Shown here: in pieces, positions 25,627 through 35,832 of the stretch | How positions within the stretch are numbered: position 1 is the stretch's first letter | Layout of the letters: the number at the start of each line of letters is the position of its first letter | Source of the DNA: Lactiplantibacillus daowaiensis | GTDB taxonomy: Bacteria; Bacillota; Bacilli; Lactobacillales; Lactobacillaceae | Reading direction: 5' to 3' | Length of the DNA stretch: 64,000 nucleotides | NCBI RefSeq assembly: GCF_005405085.1 | Contig: NZ_BJDJ01000006.1 | Coordinates: forward strand, 1 to 64,000 | Position numbers and translations under genes: made by a program | The notes under the pieces: model-generated | Told to the model about the DNA's origin: nothing | Databases searched by the model: none | What the model saw: the letters and a program-made list of their open reading frames with translations, nothing else

Positions 25627-27144
25627 ATGCAACAACGAAAAACGAACGTCATGGCCGTTACGGTCGCCATCTATGTGGCCACGTTCATGAGCGCGATTGA
25701 AGGGACGATTGTTTCAACGGCCTTGCCAACGATCGTTGGTGATTTGCATGGGGTCGCTTTAATGAACTGGGTGTTCTCGATTTATCTATTAACGAATGCC
25801 ATGATGACGCCGATTTATGGTAAGTTAACTGATTTAATTGGTCGTAAACCAGTGATGCAAGCGGGACTCTTGATTTTTATTGTGGGTTCGATGATGAGTG
25901 GCTTATCCGATTCGATGCCAACGCTAATTTTTTGGCGGGCCATTCAAGGGATTGGGGCCGGGGCATTGATGCCAGTCTCAATGACGATCATTGCTGATAT
26001 TTATTCATTTGAACGACGCGCGAAAGTCTTAGGCTTTAATAGTTCAGCTTGGGGGATTGCCTCCGTGTTAGCGCCGTTAATTGGGGGCTTGATCGTTGAT
26101 AAGTTAAGCTGGCACTGGATTTTCTTCATTAATGTGCCAGTTGGGTTGATTACGTTGATCTTATTCCAAGTCTATTTACGTGAACCTAAGCGTCACAATA
26201 ATGTCAAAGTCGATTATTTAGGTAGTTTTTGGTTAATGCTATTTTTACTAGGCTTAATGCTTAGTTTCCAACTCTTAGGGAATGCCACGATTAATTGGGC
26301 GACCGTCGTGATTGCTTGGGTCGTGAGCGCCTTGAGTTTATGGCTCTTTATTCGACGGGAAAGTCATACGGATGAACCAGTGATTTCGCTGAAGCTATTT
26401 AAGAATCGTACGTTTGTGATTCAAAATGCTGTTGCTGCTCTAATTAGTGGTTTTCTAATGGCGGTCGAAGTGTATATTCCAACTTGGACGCAAGGTATTT
26501 TGGGCGTGCCAGCGTCATTAGCTGGTTTCGCGGTCACGCCAAGTTCATTGATGTGGATTATCGGGTCCTTTGTGACTGGTCGGTTGTTAGCCAAATGGAC
26601 CCCACGCCGGATCATTTATTTGAGTTTGGCCTTTATTGCGGTCACGGGGATTTGTTTAGCCTTGATTCCAGTCACAACGGCTTTTGGTTGGTTCTTCTTA
26701 ATTACCGCGGTTGGTGGGATTGGATTCGGGATTGTGATTACCGCCACGACGGTTACGTCACAACACTTGGTTTCGCCTAAAACTGTTGGGGTGGCCACAT
26801 CATTTAATACATTAAGTCGGACGATTGGTCAAACGTTGATGATTTCAGTCTTTGGGATTGCGTTAAATGTTGGCATGAACCATGGGATTGCACGGCATCC
26901 AGGCACCAATATGGCGATGATGAACAAATTGATCAATCCCCAAACGGCCACTGAATTACCAGCTAAACTACTGCCAACGTTACGCGGTATTTTATATAAT
27001 GGCTTGCATTGGGTTTATTTAATTGCGTTGGCCTTATTGGTTATCGCAGTAATTGTCAATACGCTAGACCGCGGGCCGCAATTGACCGCGGCGCAACATG
27101 CTGAAAAGTTACATCAACGTGAACGTGATGAAGCGAAAGACTAA
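25627..27144 (+). CDS. DHA2-family (EmrB/QacA-like) MFS drug exporter
   Basis: 505 aa from the ATG at 25627, 9 nt after AAGGGAG; a TTG one codon upstream is an alternative. Fourteen hydrophobic segments are expected and visible. The motif-C-like region and motif A (YGKLTDLIGRKPVM) and the AIQGIGAGALMPVSMTII segment mark the DHA2 drug:proton antiporters. The N-terminal AIEGTIVSTALPTIVGDL is the D1-type motif of that group. The substrate is unknown. The next gene starts inside its last codons. Confidence 0.9.
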   Translation: MQQRKTNVMAVTVAIYVATFMSAIEGTIVSTALPTIVGDLHGVALMNWVFSIYLLTNAMMTPIYGKLTDLIGRKPVMQAGLLIFIVGSMMSGLSDSMPTLIFWRAIQGIGAGALMPVSMTIIADIYSFERRAKVLGFNSSAWGIASVLAPLIGGLIVDKLSWHWIFFINVPVGLITLILFQVYLREPKRHNNVKVDYLGSFWLMLFLLGLMLSFQLLGNATINWATVVIAWVVSALSLWLFIRRESHTDEPVISLKLFKNRTFVIQNAVAALISGFLMAVEVYIPTWTQGILGVPASLAGFAVTPSSLMWIIGSFVTGRLLAKWTPRRIIYLSLAFIAVTGICLALIPVTTAFGWFFLITAVGGIGFGIVITATTVTSQHLVSPKTVGVATSFNTLSRTIGQTLMISVFGIALNVGMNHGIARHPGTNMAMMNKLINPQTATELPAKLLPTLRGILYNGLHWVYLIALALLVIAVIVNTLDRGPQLTAAQHAEKLHQRERDEAKD

Positions 27145-27844
27145 AGTTTTATGCTGGTCGCTAGGCGTGGTGATTATTTTATTAGGCATTGGACTAGGTG
27201 TCTTTAAGGCCAAGGAATATCAACCGAGTTCAGCGGCGACTAATGCCGCGACTAGTGCAAAAATTACAAAAAAATATACGGTTTTTAAAGGGCAATCCAC
27301 CAAACCTGCCGTGATCTTTTATCCCGGAGCGTTAGTGGCACCGAATAGTTACAGTGTTTGGGCGCGACAATTGGCTAAGCACGGCTATACTGTGTATTTG
27401 ATGCATTTTCCACTCGACTTAGCGGTATTAGCCGGTAATCGGGCGGCGGCCGTGCCAACTGCAGCGCGCAAAAATTATGTCATTGGGGGGCATTCCCTCG
27501 GTGGTGTGATGGCAAGTCGTTATGCGGCGGTACATCCCAAGGGGTTAATGGGGATCTTTTATTTGGCGAGTTATCCAGATAAAAAGGGTTCTTTAAAGGC
27601 GACCACTTTGCCAGCCTTATCGGTAACCGCTAGTCGGGACGGTGTGTTGAACTGGACGAGCTATCGTCAAAGCAAACATTATTTACCAGCAGAAACGCAG
27701 TTTGTCACTTTAAAAGGGGGCAATCATGCGGGCTTTGGCAGTTATGGTCACCAAAAGGGGGATCATACGGCCACCATTAGTACTCACCGGCAGCAGCAGC
27801 TCGTTGAAACAACGTTGTTGCAGTGGTTAAGGCAACTTAAATAA
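27128..27844 (+). CDS. Membrane-anchored or secreted alpha/beta hydrolase
   Basis: 238 aa from the ATG at 27128, chosen because the product then begins with a typical signal anchor (MKRKTKVLCWSLGVVIILLG). No strong ribosome site is seen; translation is probably coupled to the exporter gene, which it overlaps by 17 nt. The alpha/beta hydrolase nucleophile elbow GGHSLGGVMA, an oxyanion region FYPGALVAPNSYSVWAR and a C-terminal catalytic His in GGNHAGFGSYGHQ are visible. It looks like the AB hydrolase 5 type, an extracytoplasmic esterase or carboxypeptidase; the substrate is unknown. Confidence 0.82.
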   Translation: MKRKTKVLCWSLGVVIILLGIGLGVFKAKEYQPSSAATNAATSAKITKKYTVFKGQSTKPAVIFYPGALVAPNSYSVWARQLAKHGYTVYLMHFPLDLAVLAGNRAAAVPTAARKNYVIGGHSLGGVMASRYAAVHPKGLMGIFYLASYPDKKGSLKATTLPALSVTASRDGVLNWTSYRQSKHYLPAETQFVTLKGGNHAGFGSYGHQKGDHTATISTHRQQQLVETTLLQWLRQLK

Positions 27845-27862
27845 GCATGTGTTTTAGTGCAA

Positions 27863-27903
27863 AAAAAGTCATCGCAATCGTTACTGTTGCGGTGACTTTT
27901 TGT
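27863..27903. terminator. Bidirectional terminator
   Basis: AAAAGTCATCGCAA and TTGCGGTGACTTTT arms with U tracts on both strands, between convergent genes. Confidence 0.85.
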
Positions 27904-27910
27904 GATACGC

Positions 27911-28477
27911 TTAACGTTTTTGAATAGCCAACAAGTAAGGTGGCTGATGGACTTGATTGAGAAAGCCGTAGCGTAAGACTTGAAACTGGTGTTGATCAAG
28001 CTGGGTGACATGGTCTAATACCGCTTGGGCTTCTTGTTCACCACCAGGATGGCCGGCGTAGACGAGTAAAATAATCACACCGTTGGTCGCTAACCGTGAT
28101 TCTAATGCTTGTACGGCTGTTAAAGTTGTCGTTGGCGTCGTGATAATCGTTTTATCACCACCGGGTAAGTACCCGAGATTAAAAATGGCACATTTAATCA
28201 GCTGATCGGCAGGAATGACGGTTGCTAATGTTTCGTGACCGGCCTTAGTTAACGTGACTTGGTGTTCTAAGCGTTCGGCCTTCAAGGCATCTGTCGTGTG
28301 TTGAATCGCCGCTGCTTGAATATCGAAGCCAAAGACGTGACCGGTTGGCCCCACTAACTTGGCTAAGTAAACCGTATCGTGGCCGTTACCAACGGTGGCA
28401 TCAACGACGGTATCACCAGGATCGACAACTTGGTTGATCAAAGTATGACTGAACGCTAGCGCAGAACTGAGTTGAAT
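27911..28477 (-). CDS. Class I SAM-dependent methyltransferase (YtqB-like) with apparent ATT start
   Basis: 188 aa if read from an ATT at 28477. AAAGGAG overlaps the end of the upstream PAP2 gene and lies 9 nt before this ATT. The extra residues IQLSSALAFSHTLINQ align with the N-terminus of YtqB-type methylases as I recall it. The next standard start is a TTG at 28441, which lacks a ribosome site. The SAM motif VVDATVGNGHDTVYLA, the acidic FGFDIQ and NLGYLPGGDKTI (N-x-G-Y-x-P) are characteristic of the rRNA-methylase-like PF06962 family. The target is unproven, possibly tRNA or rRNA. Confidence 0.8.
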   Translation of the reverse strand: MQLSSALAFSHTLINQVVDPGDTVVDATVGNGHDTVYLAKLVGPTGHVFGFDIQAAAIQHTTDALKAERLEHQVTLTKAGHETLATVIPADQLIKCAIFNLGYLPGGDKTIITTPTTTLTAVQALESRLATNGVIILLVYAGHPGGEQEAQAVLDHVTQLDQHQFQVLRYGFLNQVHQPPYLLAIQKR

Positions 28478-28483
28478 GATACT

Positions 28484-29161
28484 TCACTCCTTTGATGAAT
28501 TTTGGTGCGTTGACTGATAATTGAGTGGACCAGTCCGGCGACCGGTCGTTAAACGAACACTTAAGTAAAGTAAACAACAGCCGAGGATTAGGCCACCAAC
28601 CGTATCGCTAGGATAATGGACGCCCACGATAATACGGCTGACCATCATGAGGCCCACTAAACTAGCACCAATCCCGAGTAGCCACCGTTTTAAGCGGTAG
28701 CGGTTTGGCCATAAGTCCCAAGCAATCACGATAAGACTACCGATTAAGAGGGTCGTTGATGTTGAATGACCACTGGGGTAACTGTAGCCGCCAATTTGGA
28801 CGAGTCGCCAAGCGGTTGGTCGCGGTCGTTGAATGATTTGTTTGACGAAGTAATTACCATAACCGCCAAAGATCCATGTATTGATCCATAAAAATATCGT
28901 GGCTCGGGGTTGTTTTAACATAAGTAGGCCCAATCCTAAGACGAGCGTGATAATCGTCAAGTTATGTGGATTACCCAGTTGGGTGTAACCGACCATCAGT
29001 TGCTGAAACCACTGTGGACTATGGTGAAGCGGTAGGGCGATAGCTTGGTCGAAATCATGAATAAACTGGGCTGGTTGCGCCACTAACCCAGTCCAAAAGA
29101 ACCAAAACGCGGTCAAACCAAGCATCCAAAAGTCTAGGGGTCGCCATTTATGTCGGGTCAT
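28484..29161 (-). CDS. PAP2-family phosphatase
   Basis: 225 aa. The three motifs of lipid-phosphate phosphatases are in order: KQIIQRPRP (K-x6-R-P), SYPSGHST (PSGH) and SRIIVGVHYPSD (SR-x5-H-x3-D). Six hydrophobic segments place it in the membrane with the active site outside. Candidate substrates are undecaprenyl diphosphate or phosphatidate. The gene is the first of a two-gene transcript with the methyltransferase, whose ribosome site lies in its last codons. Confidence 0.92.
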   Translation of the reverse strand: MTRHKWRPLDFWMLGLTAFWFFWTGLVAQPAQFIHDFDQAIALPLHHSPQWFQQLMVGYTQLGNPHNLTIITLVLGLGLLMLKQPRATIFLWINTWIFGGYGNYFVKQIIQRPRPTAWRLVQIGGYSYPSGHSTSTTLLIGSLIVIAWDLWPNRYRLKRWLLGIGASLVGLMMVSRIIVGVHYPSDTVGGLILGCCLLYLSVRLTTGRRTGPLNYQSTHQNSSKE

Positions 29162-29344
29162 CGCCCCACCTCCGTTAAATTTATCTCAAACTATTATAGC
29201 ATTCAATCATTTTACCGTTAATAAAATACAAATTAGATTATCTGAGACGCTAGCGACGCGCTTGGCTTAGCCGGGGAATCACATGGAATATTTAGCCAGA
29301 GCGCTTGAATAATCCCGTGGGGTTTGCTACCATGAGAACTAATA

Positions 29345-29582
29345 ACTTTGCGACTCTGACAAGGACTAGTAGTCGGCGATGATTTTCAGAAACTCCGTGG
29401 CAGTTGAAAACGGGGATTCATGGCCGATGAACTCACCTTCGAGTCTTCCGGCTGAATGAAGTAGGTACGGACGTGGTTTCGCGTTAAGATTCCCAAGAAG
29501 CCACGACTATCGTGGAATCATAGGTGGTACCGCGGAACCCCGTTTCGTCCTATAAGCGCTGTTTGCTTATAGGCTTTTTTTG
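29345..29582 (+). promoter_or_regulatory. T-box leader of leuS
   Basis: The T-box sequence AGGTGGTACCGCGG is at 29522-29535; its TGGT bulge can pair with an ACCA tRNA end, matching the discriminator A of tRNA-Leu. Stem I is bounded by GACTC and GAGTC. In the specifier loop, GAACTCAC gives a candidate CTC (Leu) codon at 29432-29434. The terminator (CCTATAAGC with GCTTATAGG, then T8) is at 29549-29582. Uncharged tRNA-Leu would stabilise the antiterminator. Confidence 0.92.
29549..29582 (+). terminator. T-box regulated terminator
   Basis: A 9-bp stem with a 7-nt loop and a T tract, competing with the antiterminator that contains the T-box sequence. From here to 29785 I see only spacer sequence with a ribosome site before leuS. 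Confidence 0.88.
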
Positions 29583-29785
29583 TCTAGAGTGTGAAGGAAG
29601 GCGGGTTGCCAGTGACCCTGGCGTAGCAAGCGGAGCTGGCTGCCTGACTGAACACGTTTCGACTAAAAAACAAGAGACTACTCCAAAATCAACGCAAACG
29701 CCTCAGGTAAGTCAACGTCAACACTAGTCCAAAGTTAACCATCGCAATGCTAGTTACATAGCAGGCACAAGAAAGGGGCACTATT

Positions 29786-32209
29786 ATGGCATACAACCAT
29801 AAAGTCATTGAACACAAATGGCAACATTATTGGAGAGTCAATAAGACTTTCAAGGCACAAGACGGGACCGATAAGCCAAAGTATTACGCTTTGGATATGT
29901 TCCCTTACCCATCTGGTCAAGGGTTACACGTTGGGCATCCAGAAGGCTATACCGCCACAGATATTATGTCGCGGATGAAACGGATGCAAGGATTCAACGT
30001 GTTACATCCAATGGGCTGGGATGCCTTTGGGTTACCTGCTGAACAATACGCTTTAAAGACTGGGCATAATCCTAAGGACTTTACGGCGAAAAATATTAAA
30101 AACTTCAAGCGTCAGATTCGGTCATTGGGTTTTTCATATGATTGGGATCGCGAAGTGAACACCACGGATCCAAGTTACTACAAATGGACCCAATGGATTT
30201 TTGAACAATTATACAAAAAAGGTTTAGCCTACGAATCTGAAACGTTGGTTAACTGGGCCCCTGATATGATGGGTGGGACCGTGGTTTCTAACGAAGAAGT
30301 AATCGACGGTAAGACCGAACGGGGCGGCTACCCAGTCTATCGGGTCCCAATGAAACAATGGAGCTTGAAGATTACAGCGTATGCTGACCGTTTGATCGAT
30401 GACTTAGATGATATTGATTGGCCTGAAAGCATCAAAGAACAACAACGTAATTGGATTGGTCGCTCAGTTGGGGCATCCATTCGCTTTAAAGTGGCCGGTG
30501 CTGAAGACCAGCAAATCGAAGTCTTCTCAACGCGTCCAGATACGTTATACGGGGCAAGTTACTTAGTCTTAGCACCTGAACATGAGTTAGTTGAACAATT
30601 GACAACACCGGAACAAGCAGCCGTTGTTAAAGCTTACAAAGAACAAATCTCAACTAAATCTGATCTCGAACGGACTGATTTAAACAAGGATAAAACCGGG
30701 GTCTTCACGGGTAGTTATGTCGTTAACCCAGTTAATGGCGAAAAATTACCAATTTGGATTGCTGATTATGTCTTAGCTTCTTATGGGACTGGGGCCGTCA
30801 TGGGTGTACCAGCGCATGATAGCCGTGACTTTGAATTTGCGCAAAAATTTGACTTGCCAATCAAACCAGTCATTGCTGGTGAAAACGATTATGACAAGCA
30901 AGTTTATACCGAAGATGGTGAACACATCAACTCCGGTTTCTTGAATGGCATGGCAACGAAGCCCGCCGTTGATAAGATGGTGGATTGGTTAGTTAAACAT
31001 GATGCTGGTGAAAAGAAGGTCAACTATCGACTACGCGACTGGATCTTCTCACGGCAACGGTATTGGGGTGAACCAATCCCAGTGATTCATTGGGAAGATG
31101 GCGAGACCACGTTAGTACCTGAAGATGAATTGCCATTGCGGTTACCAGCGACTAAGAACTTGGAACCTTCTGGGACCGGTGAAAGTCCATTAGCCAATAT
31201 CGATGACTGGGTCAATGTCGTTGATGAAAACGGCCGTAAAGGGAAACGTGAAACGAACACGATGCCACAATGGGCTGGGAGTTCGTGGTACTTCTTACGT
31301 TACGTTGATCCACATAATAAGGAAGCATTAGCGGATTACGACAAGTTGAAGTACTGGTCACCAGTTGACTTGTATGTCGGTGGGGCAGAACATGCGGTCT
31401 TACATTTACTTTATGCGCGGTTCTGGCATAAGTTCTTGTATGACTTAGGCGTCGTGCCAACTAAGGAACCATTCCAGAAGTTAGTGAACCAAGGGATGAT
31501 CTTAGGTGATAACCACGAAAAGATGTCTAAGTCACGTGGCAACGTCGTTAACCCTGATGATATCGTCGACCAATACGGTGCCGATACGTTACGGTTATAC
31601 GAAATGTTCATGGGCCCATTAGAAGCTTCAATTCCTTGGAGTACGGATGGGTTACATGGGGCCAACAAGTGGATCGAACGGGTTTGGCGTTTGATTATTG
31701 ATGATAATAATCATGTGCGGGATCGGGTCACGACCATTAATGACGGTAAGTTAGATAAAATTTATCACGAAACCGTTAAAAAGGTGACGGAAGATTATGA
31801 AGCCATGCGTTTCAATATCGCCATCTCCCAAATGATGGTCTTTGTTAATGAAGCCTATAAAGTCGATGATTTACCAGTGGTTTACATTGAAGGCTTAGTG
31901 AAGTTATTAGCCCCAATCACGCCACATTTATCTGAAGAATTATGGGCCTTGTTAGGTCACGACCACACCGTTGCTTACGCTAGCTGGCCAACTTATGACG
32001 AAGCCAAGTTAGTTGAAGATACGGTTCAAATCGTGCTCCAAGTTAATGGTAAAGTTCGTTCACATGCGGAAGTTGCTAAAGACATGGACAAAGATGCGCT
32101 TGAAAAGTTAGCGTTAGCTGATGAAAAAGTGCAAGAATTTATCGATGGTAAGACGATTCGTAAAGTGATCGCTTTGCCTGGCAAATTGGTTAACATTGTT
32201 GCCAACTAA
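29786..32209 (+). CDS. leuS: Leucyl-tRNA synthetase
   Basis: 807 aa with AGAAAGGGG before the ATG. It is a class I synthetase that charges tRNA-Leu. The HIGH-type motif is in [19 protein letters not shown] near residue 48. The CP1 editing domain occupies roughly residues 220-420, including the [18 protein letters not shown] segment with the Thr-rich editing site. KMSKS is within [14 protein letters not shown]. The C-terminal anticodon-binding domain and small LeuRS tail ([13 protein letters not shown]) are complete. Expression is controlled by the upstream T-box. Confidence 0.98.
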   Translation: MAYNHKVIEHKWQHYWRVNKTFKAQDGTDKPKYYALDMFPYPSGQGLHVGHPEGYTATDIMSRMKRMQGFNVLHPMGWDAFGLPAEQYALKTGHNPKDFTAKNIKNFKRQIRSLGFSYDWDREVNTTDPSYYKWTQWIFEQLYKKGLAYESETLVNWAPDMMGGTVVSNEEVIDGKTERGGYPVYRVPMKQWSLKITAYADRLIDDLDDIDWPESIKEQQRNWIGRSVGASIRFKVAGAEDQQIEVFSTRPDTLYGASYLVLAPEHELVEQLTTPEQAAVVKAYKEQISTKSDLERTDLNKDKTGVFTGSYVVNPVNGEKLPIWIADYVLASYGTGAVMGVPAHDSRDFEFAQKFDLPIKPVIAGENDYDKQVYTEDGEHINSGFLNGMATKPAVDKMVDWLVKHDAGEKKVNYRLRDWIFSRQRYWGEPIPVIHWEDGETTLVPEDELPLRLPATKNLEPSGTGESPLANIDDWVNVVDENGRKGKRETNTMPQWAGSSWYFLRYVDPHNKEALADYDKLKYWSPVDLYVGGAEHAVLHLLYARFWHKFLYDLGVVPTKEPFQKLVNQGMILGDNHEKMSKSRGNVVNPDDIVDQYGADTLRLYEMFMGPLEASIPWSTDGLHGANKWIERVWRLIIDDNNHVRDRVTTINDGKLDKIYHETVKKVTEDYEAMRFNIAISQMMVFVNEAYKVDDLPVVYIEGLVKLLAPITPHLSEELWALLGHDHTVAYASWPTYDEAKLVEDTVQIVLQVNGKVRSHAEVAKDMDKDALEKLALADEKVQEFIDGKTIRKVIALPGKLVNIVAN

Positions 32210-32226
32210 GTTAAACGTATAATCGA

Positions 32227-32271
32227 GTGTGCTAAAGACCGATATTAAATCGGGGTTTAGCACACTTTTTA
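32227..32271 (+). terminator. Terminator after leuS
   Basis: GTGTGCTAAA and TTTAGCACAC arms with an inner CGAT/ATCG stem and a T5 tract. Confidence 0.88.
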
Positions 32272-32362
32272 TATCGTTAGGTATCATGGCGATTTGTAGC
32301 TTGACGTTAATTTGAGCATCTACTAAACTGAGTTTGACTATAAAATAGGGGGGCATTACAGG

Positions 32363-33181
32363 ATGAAACGGTTAAAAAAGGGGCTCATATTAGTAGCTGG
32401 CTTATTGTTAGGGGGACTAGTTGGCCCGACGCTGGCACAGGCACAGGCACAATCATTGACGGTAAAGATTGGTAACGCGACGGTCTCACGGGATTATTTA
32501 CAAGCTAGACCATATTATCAGGCCAAACAGCCTGTCAAGCTGACCGTTACGACGATGACCAGTCAAGGCCAAGATGCGGTGAAGACCGTGACTTTGCCGA
32601 AGGGGACCGTTGTGTCAGGCGATGCGATGGGCAAAGAATTGTGGCTTAATCGCGGCAGTCAGTTGAGTTATCAGCTTTTGAAAAGAGTCTATGCAACGAA
32701 AACCAAGCCTGCACCGGTCGTGACGACGATCACCGCTAAGAAGCGGTACTTTCAACGGGCCAAAACGCCAAGTTATATGCCAACTTGGAGCCAAGGCGAC
32801 TTATATTTAGGCGGCAAAGCGGCGGTTCAGCACTTTGTGGCGACTAAAGTTGTGCGGTTGACAGCGGATGGTTATTTGGAAGTCCACACTGTTAACAGTA
32901 CCGGTACGATAACTGTTAAACCAACCAGTGCCGCAAAGCTTACCAAGACGACGGGGACCAAGTCCGTCAAAAACTTATATTTTAGTCAACGGGTTAAAGG
33001 CGTGACGATGAAGCAGGTTGCTAAGGCCGGGAAGGCCAAGTATCGCTTGCAATTGAAGAATTTACATCAGCCACAATATACGCCGGGCCAATCAGACGAT
33101 GACATTCCGTATGCCTATTACAGCCTATACAGTTTAGGTGGTAAGACTTATTATACTAAGATTGCGGAAGAAGCGATGTAG
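32363..33181 (+). CDS. Secreted protein of unknown function
   Basis: 272 aa with GGGGGG upstream of the ATG. The signal peptide MKRLKKGLILVAGLLLGGLV ends at an AQAQA-type cleavage site near residue 30. The mature part is basic and Thr/Lys/Tyr-rich, consisting of short beta-strand-like segments (VKLTVTTMTSQGQDAVKTVT), without anchor motifs. It resembles lactobacillar extracellular proteins with no known role. The gene stands alone between two terminators. Confidence 0.68.
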   Translation: MKRLKKGLILVAGLLLGGLVGPTLAQAQAQSLTVKIGNATVSRDYLQARPYYQAKQPVKLTVTTMTSQGQDAVKTVTLPKGTVVSGDAMGKELWLNRGSQLSYQLLKRVYATKTKPAPVVTTITAKKRYFQRAKTPSYMPTWSQGDLYLGGKAAVQHFVATKVVRLTADGYLEVHTVNSTGTITVKPTSAAKLTKTTGTKSVKNLYFSQRVKGVTMKQVAKAGKAKYRLQLKNLHQPQYTPGQSDDDIPYAYYSLYSLGGKTYYTKIAEEAM

Positions 33182-33240
33182 TGAAAACTGCTAACTGACC
33201 GCTGGGACGCGCGCGTTTAATTGACTTCGACTATTACGAC

Positions 33241-33279
33241 AAACAGTCGTCACCAAAAAAGGTGGCGGCTGTTTATATT
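33241..33279 (+). terminator. Terminator after the secreted protein gene
   Basis: AAACAGTCGTCACC and GGTGGCGGCTGTTT form a 14-bp stem with G-T pairs and an A6 loop, followed by a T-rich tract. Confidence 0.75.
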
Positions 33280-33417
33280 TGTGGGGCGCAATTTAAGCCG
33301 CCATGGTGTTAGTTAAGGTTCGATTAAAGTCGCGGTTAACCTCAGAATTGAATTGCATGTTCGCTATATTTCATCTAAAATGGTTAAGATTGAACTAAGA
33401 AAGTGGGTTAGGAGAAC

Positions 33418-35088
33418 ATGTCTGAGGAATCGAAAGCAAATCAGTCACAAAATCCGCACATGAATTCGGAGGCTGACGCGCATCAAAAGATGGTCCGTGG
33501 TTCAGCATGGATGACCGCCGGTAGTCTGTTTTCGCGGATTTTGGGGGCCATTTACATTATTCCCTGGGTCATGTGGCTCGGCAATGACTACGCGCAGGGG
33601 AATGCATTGTATGCAAAAGGCTATAACATCTATAGCTTCTTCTTGTTAGTCGCCATTGGTGGGATTCCATCTGCCATTTCTAAACAGGTTTCAGAATATA
33701 ATGCCATGAATGAATATGGCGTTGGCCAACGACTGTACAAACGGGGCCTCTTGTTGACCACGGCGCTCGGGATTTTAGCGGGCTGCATTTTGTGGTTCGG
33801 GGCGCAACCCATTGGTTTTATCTTTGGGGGTAGCGATCCGCACATGATCCCGGTCTTGCGTGCGTTAGCGATTGCATTGGTGATTATTCCATCGATGTCT
33901 CTAACGCGGGGATTCTTCCAAGGGTATCAACAAATGGCACCATCCGCGGTCTCTCAATTTGTGGAACAAGTCTTTCGCGTGGTTTACATGTTAGGCGCAA
34001 CGTATTTTATCATGCGGGTACAACGCGGCGATTGGGTCAATGCCATTACGCAATCAACGTTTGCCGCCTTTGTGGGGGCTGCTGCTAGTTTCTTGTTGTT
34101 GGGTTGGTATTATTACCGCCAACAACCGGAATTGAACCGTTTAGCCGCACAAAGTGATAACAAATTAGTGATTCCGGTTTGGCAGTTGTTTAAAGACATT
34201 ATTATCCAAGCCATTCCATTTATTGTGATTGATACGGCAACGACGGTCTTTAACTTATTTGACCAAGCAACGTTCCAACCAATCATGCAACATTTCTTCC
34301 ATATGAAAGTTTCTGTGATCAACACGTTGTACGCACTCTTTGCGTTTAACTCTAATAAGTTGGTCATGATTATCGTCTCTTTGGCGTCAGCGATTGCGAT
34401 TACGGTCGTCCCATTGTTGTCAGAATCACTTGCGGCACATAACTTAAAGCAAATCCGCAAACAACTCGAAGATGCGTTGATTTTGTTCCTCTTTATTATG
34501 ATTCCAGGGTCATTAGGGATGGCCGCAGTGGCTTATCCATTGAACACGCTGTTTTATGGTTATGACGAACTTGGCGCTTTGATTTTACAAATCTCAGCTT
34601 TTACAGCGATTTTACTCGGACTATTTACCGTTGTTTCGGCGTTAATGCAAGGCTTATCGCGAAATCGAGATGTGATTCGGTTTTACTTGATTGGCTTGGC
34701 GGTTAAATTAATCGTCCAAGTGCCATGTGTGATCTTCTTATCAGCTGCTGGGCCGTTAGTGGCGACAGCAATTGGGATGGCGGTTTCGAGTCTCTTGATT
34801 CTTTATGACTTAGAAGTTAATTTTGGGGTGCGGTATGCCAAGCTTTTACCAAAGGTCAATCGAATTTTGATTTATTCGATTTTTACGTATTTAGCGGCGA
34901 CAATCGTGGTCCATGGGTTAAACTTAGTATTAAATGAACAAAGCAAATTGCAAGCGATGGTTATTTTAATCTTAGCAGTGGCTGCCGGTGGGGCGGTCTA
35001 TGCTTACTTTGCTTTGAAGTCCCACTTAGCTGATCTGATGATTGGCAGTCGGGCAGCCGGGTTACGGCGGAAACTACGAATTAAGTAG
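33418..35088 (+). CDS. Lipid II flippase-like protein (MurJ/YtgP type)
   Basis: 556 aa, ATG 4 nt after TTAGGAGA. A polysaccharide-transporter/MVF-type membrane protein with about 14 hydrophobic segments. GSAWMTAGSLFSRILGAIYIIPW at residues 28-50 and the helix-2 GGIPSAISKQVSEYN are typical of the Firmicutes YtgP branch, shown in streptococci to do the MurJ job of moving lipid II across the membrane. It is followed 7 nt later by the rsuA-type gene, and the pair looks cotranscribed. Confidence 0.88.
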   Translation: MSEESKANQSQNPHMNSEADAHQKMVRGSAWMTAGSLFSRILGAIYIIPWVMWLGNDYAQGNALYAKGYNIYSFFLLVAIGGIPSAISKQVSEYNAMNEYGVGQRLYKRGLLLTTALGILAGCILWFGAQPIGFIFGGSDPHMIPVLRALAIALVIIPSMSLTRGFFQGYQQMAPSAVSQFVEQVFRVVYMLGATYFIMRVQRGDWVNAITQSTFAAFVGAAASFLLLGWYYYRQQPELNRLAAQSDNKLVIPVWQLFKDIIIQAIPFIVIDTATTVFNLFDQATFQPIMQHFFHMKVSVINTLYALFAFNSNKLVMIIVSLASAIAITVVPLLSESLAAHNLKQIRKQLEDALILFLFIMIPGSLGMAAVAYPLNTLFYGYDELGALILQISAFTAILLGLFTVVSALMQGLSRNRDVIRFYLIGLAVKLIVQVPCVIFLSAAGPLVATAIGMAVSSLLILYDLEVNFGVRYAKLLPKVNRILIYSIFTYLAATIVVHGLNLVLNEQSKLQAMVILILAVAAGGAVYAYFALKSHLADLMIGSRAAGLRRKLRIK

Positions 35089-35095
35089 GTGCATT

Positions 35096-35830
35096 ATGCG
35101 AATTGATAAATTTTTACATGCGATGCGAATTGGGACGCGAACCCAAGTACGGCGGTTGATTAAAGATGGCCATATTAGTGCAAATGGCGAACGCGTCTTG
35201 TCAGGCAAACAACAAGTGAACCCCGTCAGTGACGCAGTTTTCTTAGATGATGAACAAGTACGTTATCAACAATATTTTTATTATGTGATGAATAAGCCAG
35301 TTGGCGCGATTACGGCGACAGTGGATGCGACGGATAAGACGGTCTTGGACTTATTTAACACGACGGATTACCGGGATGATTTATTCCCAGTTGGTCGGTT
35401 AGATAAGGATACCGAAGGCATTTTGTTGATTACCAATGATGGCGCGTTATCACACGCGTTATTAGCACCGGCCCATCATGTGACCAAAGTTTATGAGGCA
35501 GAAGTCACTGGTGAAATCACCGCTGAACAAGTTGCTGGGTTTAACGAGGGGATCACGTTAAAAGACGGGACCCAACTCCAACCAGCCCAAGCTGAAATCG
35601 TGGCATTTCACGAAATCGAGAATTTCACGACGATTCGAATCATGATTCACGAAGGTAAATATCATCAAGTTAAACGGATGATTGGCACTTTGGGTGAACG
35701 GGTCGTGCAATTAAAACGCATCAAATTTGGGTCATTGACGTTACCAGTCGGCCTATTAGCGGGTAACTATCGGGCCTTGACAGAAGCTGAATTAACGGCT
35801 TTAAAGGCCGATGCGGGTCAAACTGAATAA
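35096..35830 (+). CDS. rsuA: RsuA-family 16S rRNA pseudouridine synthase
   Basis: 244 aa from the ATG at 35096; the longer frame reads into the flippase gene. An N-terminal S4 RNA-binding domain (MRIDKFLHAMRIGTRTQVRR, DGHISANGERV) is followed by the catalytic domain with FPVGRLDKDTEGILLITNDG containing the catalytic Asp, then HEGKYHQVKRM. The family isomerises a single uridine in 16S (RsuA) or 23S rRNA. The C-terminal length and HQVKRM suit RsuA, but the exact site is inferred. Confidence 0.88.
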   Translation: MRIDKFLHAMRIGTRTQVRRLIKDGHISANGERVLSGKQQVNPVSDAVFLDDEQVRYQQYFYYVMNKPVGAITATVDATDKTVLDLFNTTDYRDDLFPVGRLDKDTEGILLITNDGALSHALLAPAHHVTKVYEAEVTGEITAEQVAGFNEGITLKDGTQLQPAQAEIVAFHEIENFTTIRIMIHEGKYHQVKRMIGTLGERVVQLKRIKFGSLTLPVGLLAGNYRALTEAELTALKADAGQTE

Positions 35831-35832
35831 GG

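Noticed and set aside
29524-29727. Open frame after the T-box sequence
   Set aside because: It starts inside the T-box antiterminator region and reads through the terminator; no ribosome site and no coding character.
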